A stretch of DNA of 64,000 nucleotides from Phytophthora sp. 'mugwort'. Its lineage: Eukaryota; Oomycota; Peronosporomycetes; Peronosporales; Peronosporaceae. The notes beneath the pieces are model-generated. The model was not told where the DNA came from, ran no database searches, and saw nothing but the letters and a program-made list of their open reading frames with translations. The stretch is taken from contig JAUCEF010000012.1 in NCBI GenBank assembly GCA_033558025.1, forward strand, positions 3,720,001-3,784,000. The letters run 5' to 3'. Numbering within the stretch: the stretch's first letter is position 1; every line of letters begins with the position of its first letter. Shown one piece after another: positions 63,019 through 64,000 of this stretch. The position numbers were made by a program, and so were the translations under genes.

Positions 63019-64000
63019 GACCTGAATGGCTCGAGCGACCCCTTCGTGCAGCTCACCGTGTTGGACACCAAGGGGAAGCCCCTAGCGATCGCTGGGACCT
63101 TCAAGACGTGTGTGGCCAAACGCACTCTCTCCCCAGAGTTGAATGAGACGTTCACTATCGGGTCCCGAGACTTCGACCTGCGACTAGCGACGTCATTGCG
63201 GTTTATGATATTCGATTTCGGCGGGCTTAAGCGGGACGACGTCCTAGGCGTCGTTGAAGTGCCGCTGGATCTGATTACGTGTGAGACGGAGCCTATGGAC
63301 GACTGGTATCGCATCGTTAAAGTGTCCGGCGCTATGAATTCCGACGCGAAAGGAGAACTCCACTTGATGTTTAGTAAACCTGCGCCCGGTATGACGTCTG
63401 TGGGTAGAACCAAGGCTAAGTCCGTCGCCTTCCAGTGCGAAGACGAGAGACCAACTTGCTTTATGTGACGATCGACTCGGGCAAAGACCTCTTGCCCATG
63501 GATCGCAATCACAGCAGCGATCCACTCGTCAAGTTGTCAGTTGTGGGTCAAAGCCATCAGACAGCGACGGTATCTAAGACGTTAAAACCTCATTGGCAGA
63601 GGACGAAGATCGTACAGTGAACGACTTTTTAGGAAGAGCTCAATTGGTGCTTGCGGATGTAGTAGTCCCAACGAGGAGAAGCGTGTGACTGTCCCGCTAT
63701 TGGATAAAAAGCTGCAATATGACAAGGACCGCGGGACACTCAAGTTCAGACTATTGTGGGTTTATGATCCGAATGCTGAAAGTACCACGAAGACTTCCAA
63801 GAAAGAGAAATTCATTTTACAGTCACTTAAGAAGTCGATGCGTGTGAGCGCGCCCGATGGTCCGTATAATTCGGACGATGAGTTGAACAAGGAAGACACC
63901 GAAGTGCTGGATGTTGAGAACGATGACGACATTTATGCTGCTTCTCTACCGCCAGGAACGACGAGGCTCAATTTCGCAGTGGCAACGATTCATCGTGTGG
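63019..64000 (+). pseudogene. C2-domain gene, main part, open at window end
   Basis: Continues the C2 domain begun at 58,199: LNGSSDPFVQLTVLDTKGK, ELNETFTIGSRDFDLRL, RFMIFDFGGLKRDDVLGVVE (acidic Ca2+-loop residues) up to about 63,440. A frameshift there leads into a second C2 domain (VTIDSGKDLLPMDRNHSSDP, VSKTLKPHW), which breaks again near 63,600-63,690 into NDFLGRAQLVLADVVVPT and then KRVTVPLLDKKLQYDKDRGT, FRLLWVYDPNAE. An acidic linker and TRLNFAVATIHRV run off the window. Repeated C2 domains suggest a membrane-binding protein of the ferlin or MCTP kind, but the transmembrane part is not in view. With the Copia insertion and three frame changes it is probably a pseudogene. Confidence 0.75.

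Overview
The window reads as a gene-sparse, transposon-packed stretch of an oomycete genome, most like Phytophthora. The evidence is an intact RXLR-dEER secreted effector gene (55,912-56,583, + strand), together with Gypsy, Copia, piggyBac, PIF/Harbinger, hAT, Tc1/mariner-like, pogo-like and tyrosine-recombinase elements and LINEs whose 3' ends look like the restriction-like-endonuclease (RLE) class. Most coding sequence is broken by stops and frameshifts. I see no rRNA, convincing tRNA, CRISPR array or bacterial feature.

Layout. 1-1,210: two divergent, decayed copies of one small secreted-protein family. 1,846-13,330: LINE pieces of two subfamilies (called LINE-A and LINE-B here), including a possible 5' ORF with C2H2 fingers and an RNase H region, plus a Tc1/mariner-like remnant and an unknown broken gene. 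13,735-18,270: an unknown ORF, a hAT remnant, a pogo-like remnant and a minus-strand LINE-B. 18,271-26,189: a minus-strand Gypsy element with both LTRs, PBS, PPT and an unusual antisense ORF at its 3' end. 26,190-29,550: more LINE fragments, one block of which is a near-perfect duplicate of 10,431-12,116. 29,640-31,333 and 35,416-39,945: probably one degenerate minus-strand Gypsy element split by a structurally complete piggyBac transposon (31,338-35,411, TTAA on both sides). 39,950-52,930: a mosaic of Gypsy, tyrosine-recombinase, Harbinger and Copia fragments, an isolated LTR and several hairpins. 53,110-55,800: small repeats and short unexplained open stretches leading to the RXLR effector. 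58,199-64,000: a C2-domain gene split by a complete Copia element (58,276-63,018) with a perfect 5-bp target duplication.

The only convincingly intact host-type gene is the effector. It sits in the island-among-repeats setting known for Phytophthora effector genes, with a 36-bp tandem repeat just upstream. The C2-domain gene is the other host-type gene; it is interrupted and also carries frameshifts. The two most unusual observations are the antisense ORF at the 3' end of one Gypsy element, possibly matched in a second, and the sharply bounded 1.69-kb duplicate inside otherwise diverged LINE copies. Positions of frameshifted genes are approximate at the ends; all homology statements come from motif recognition by eye.
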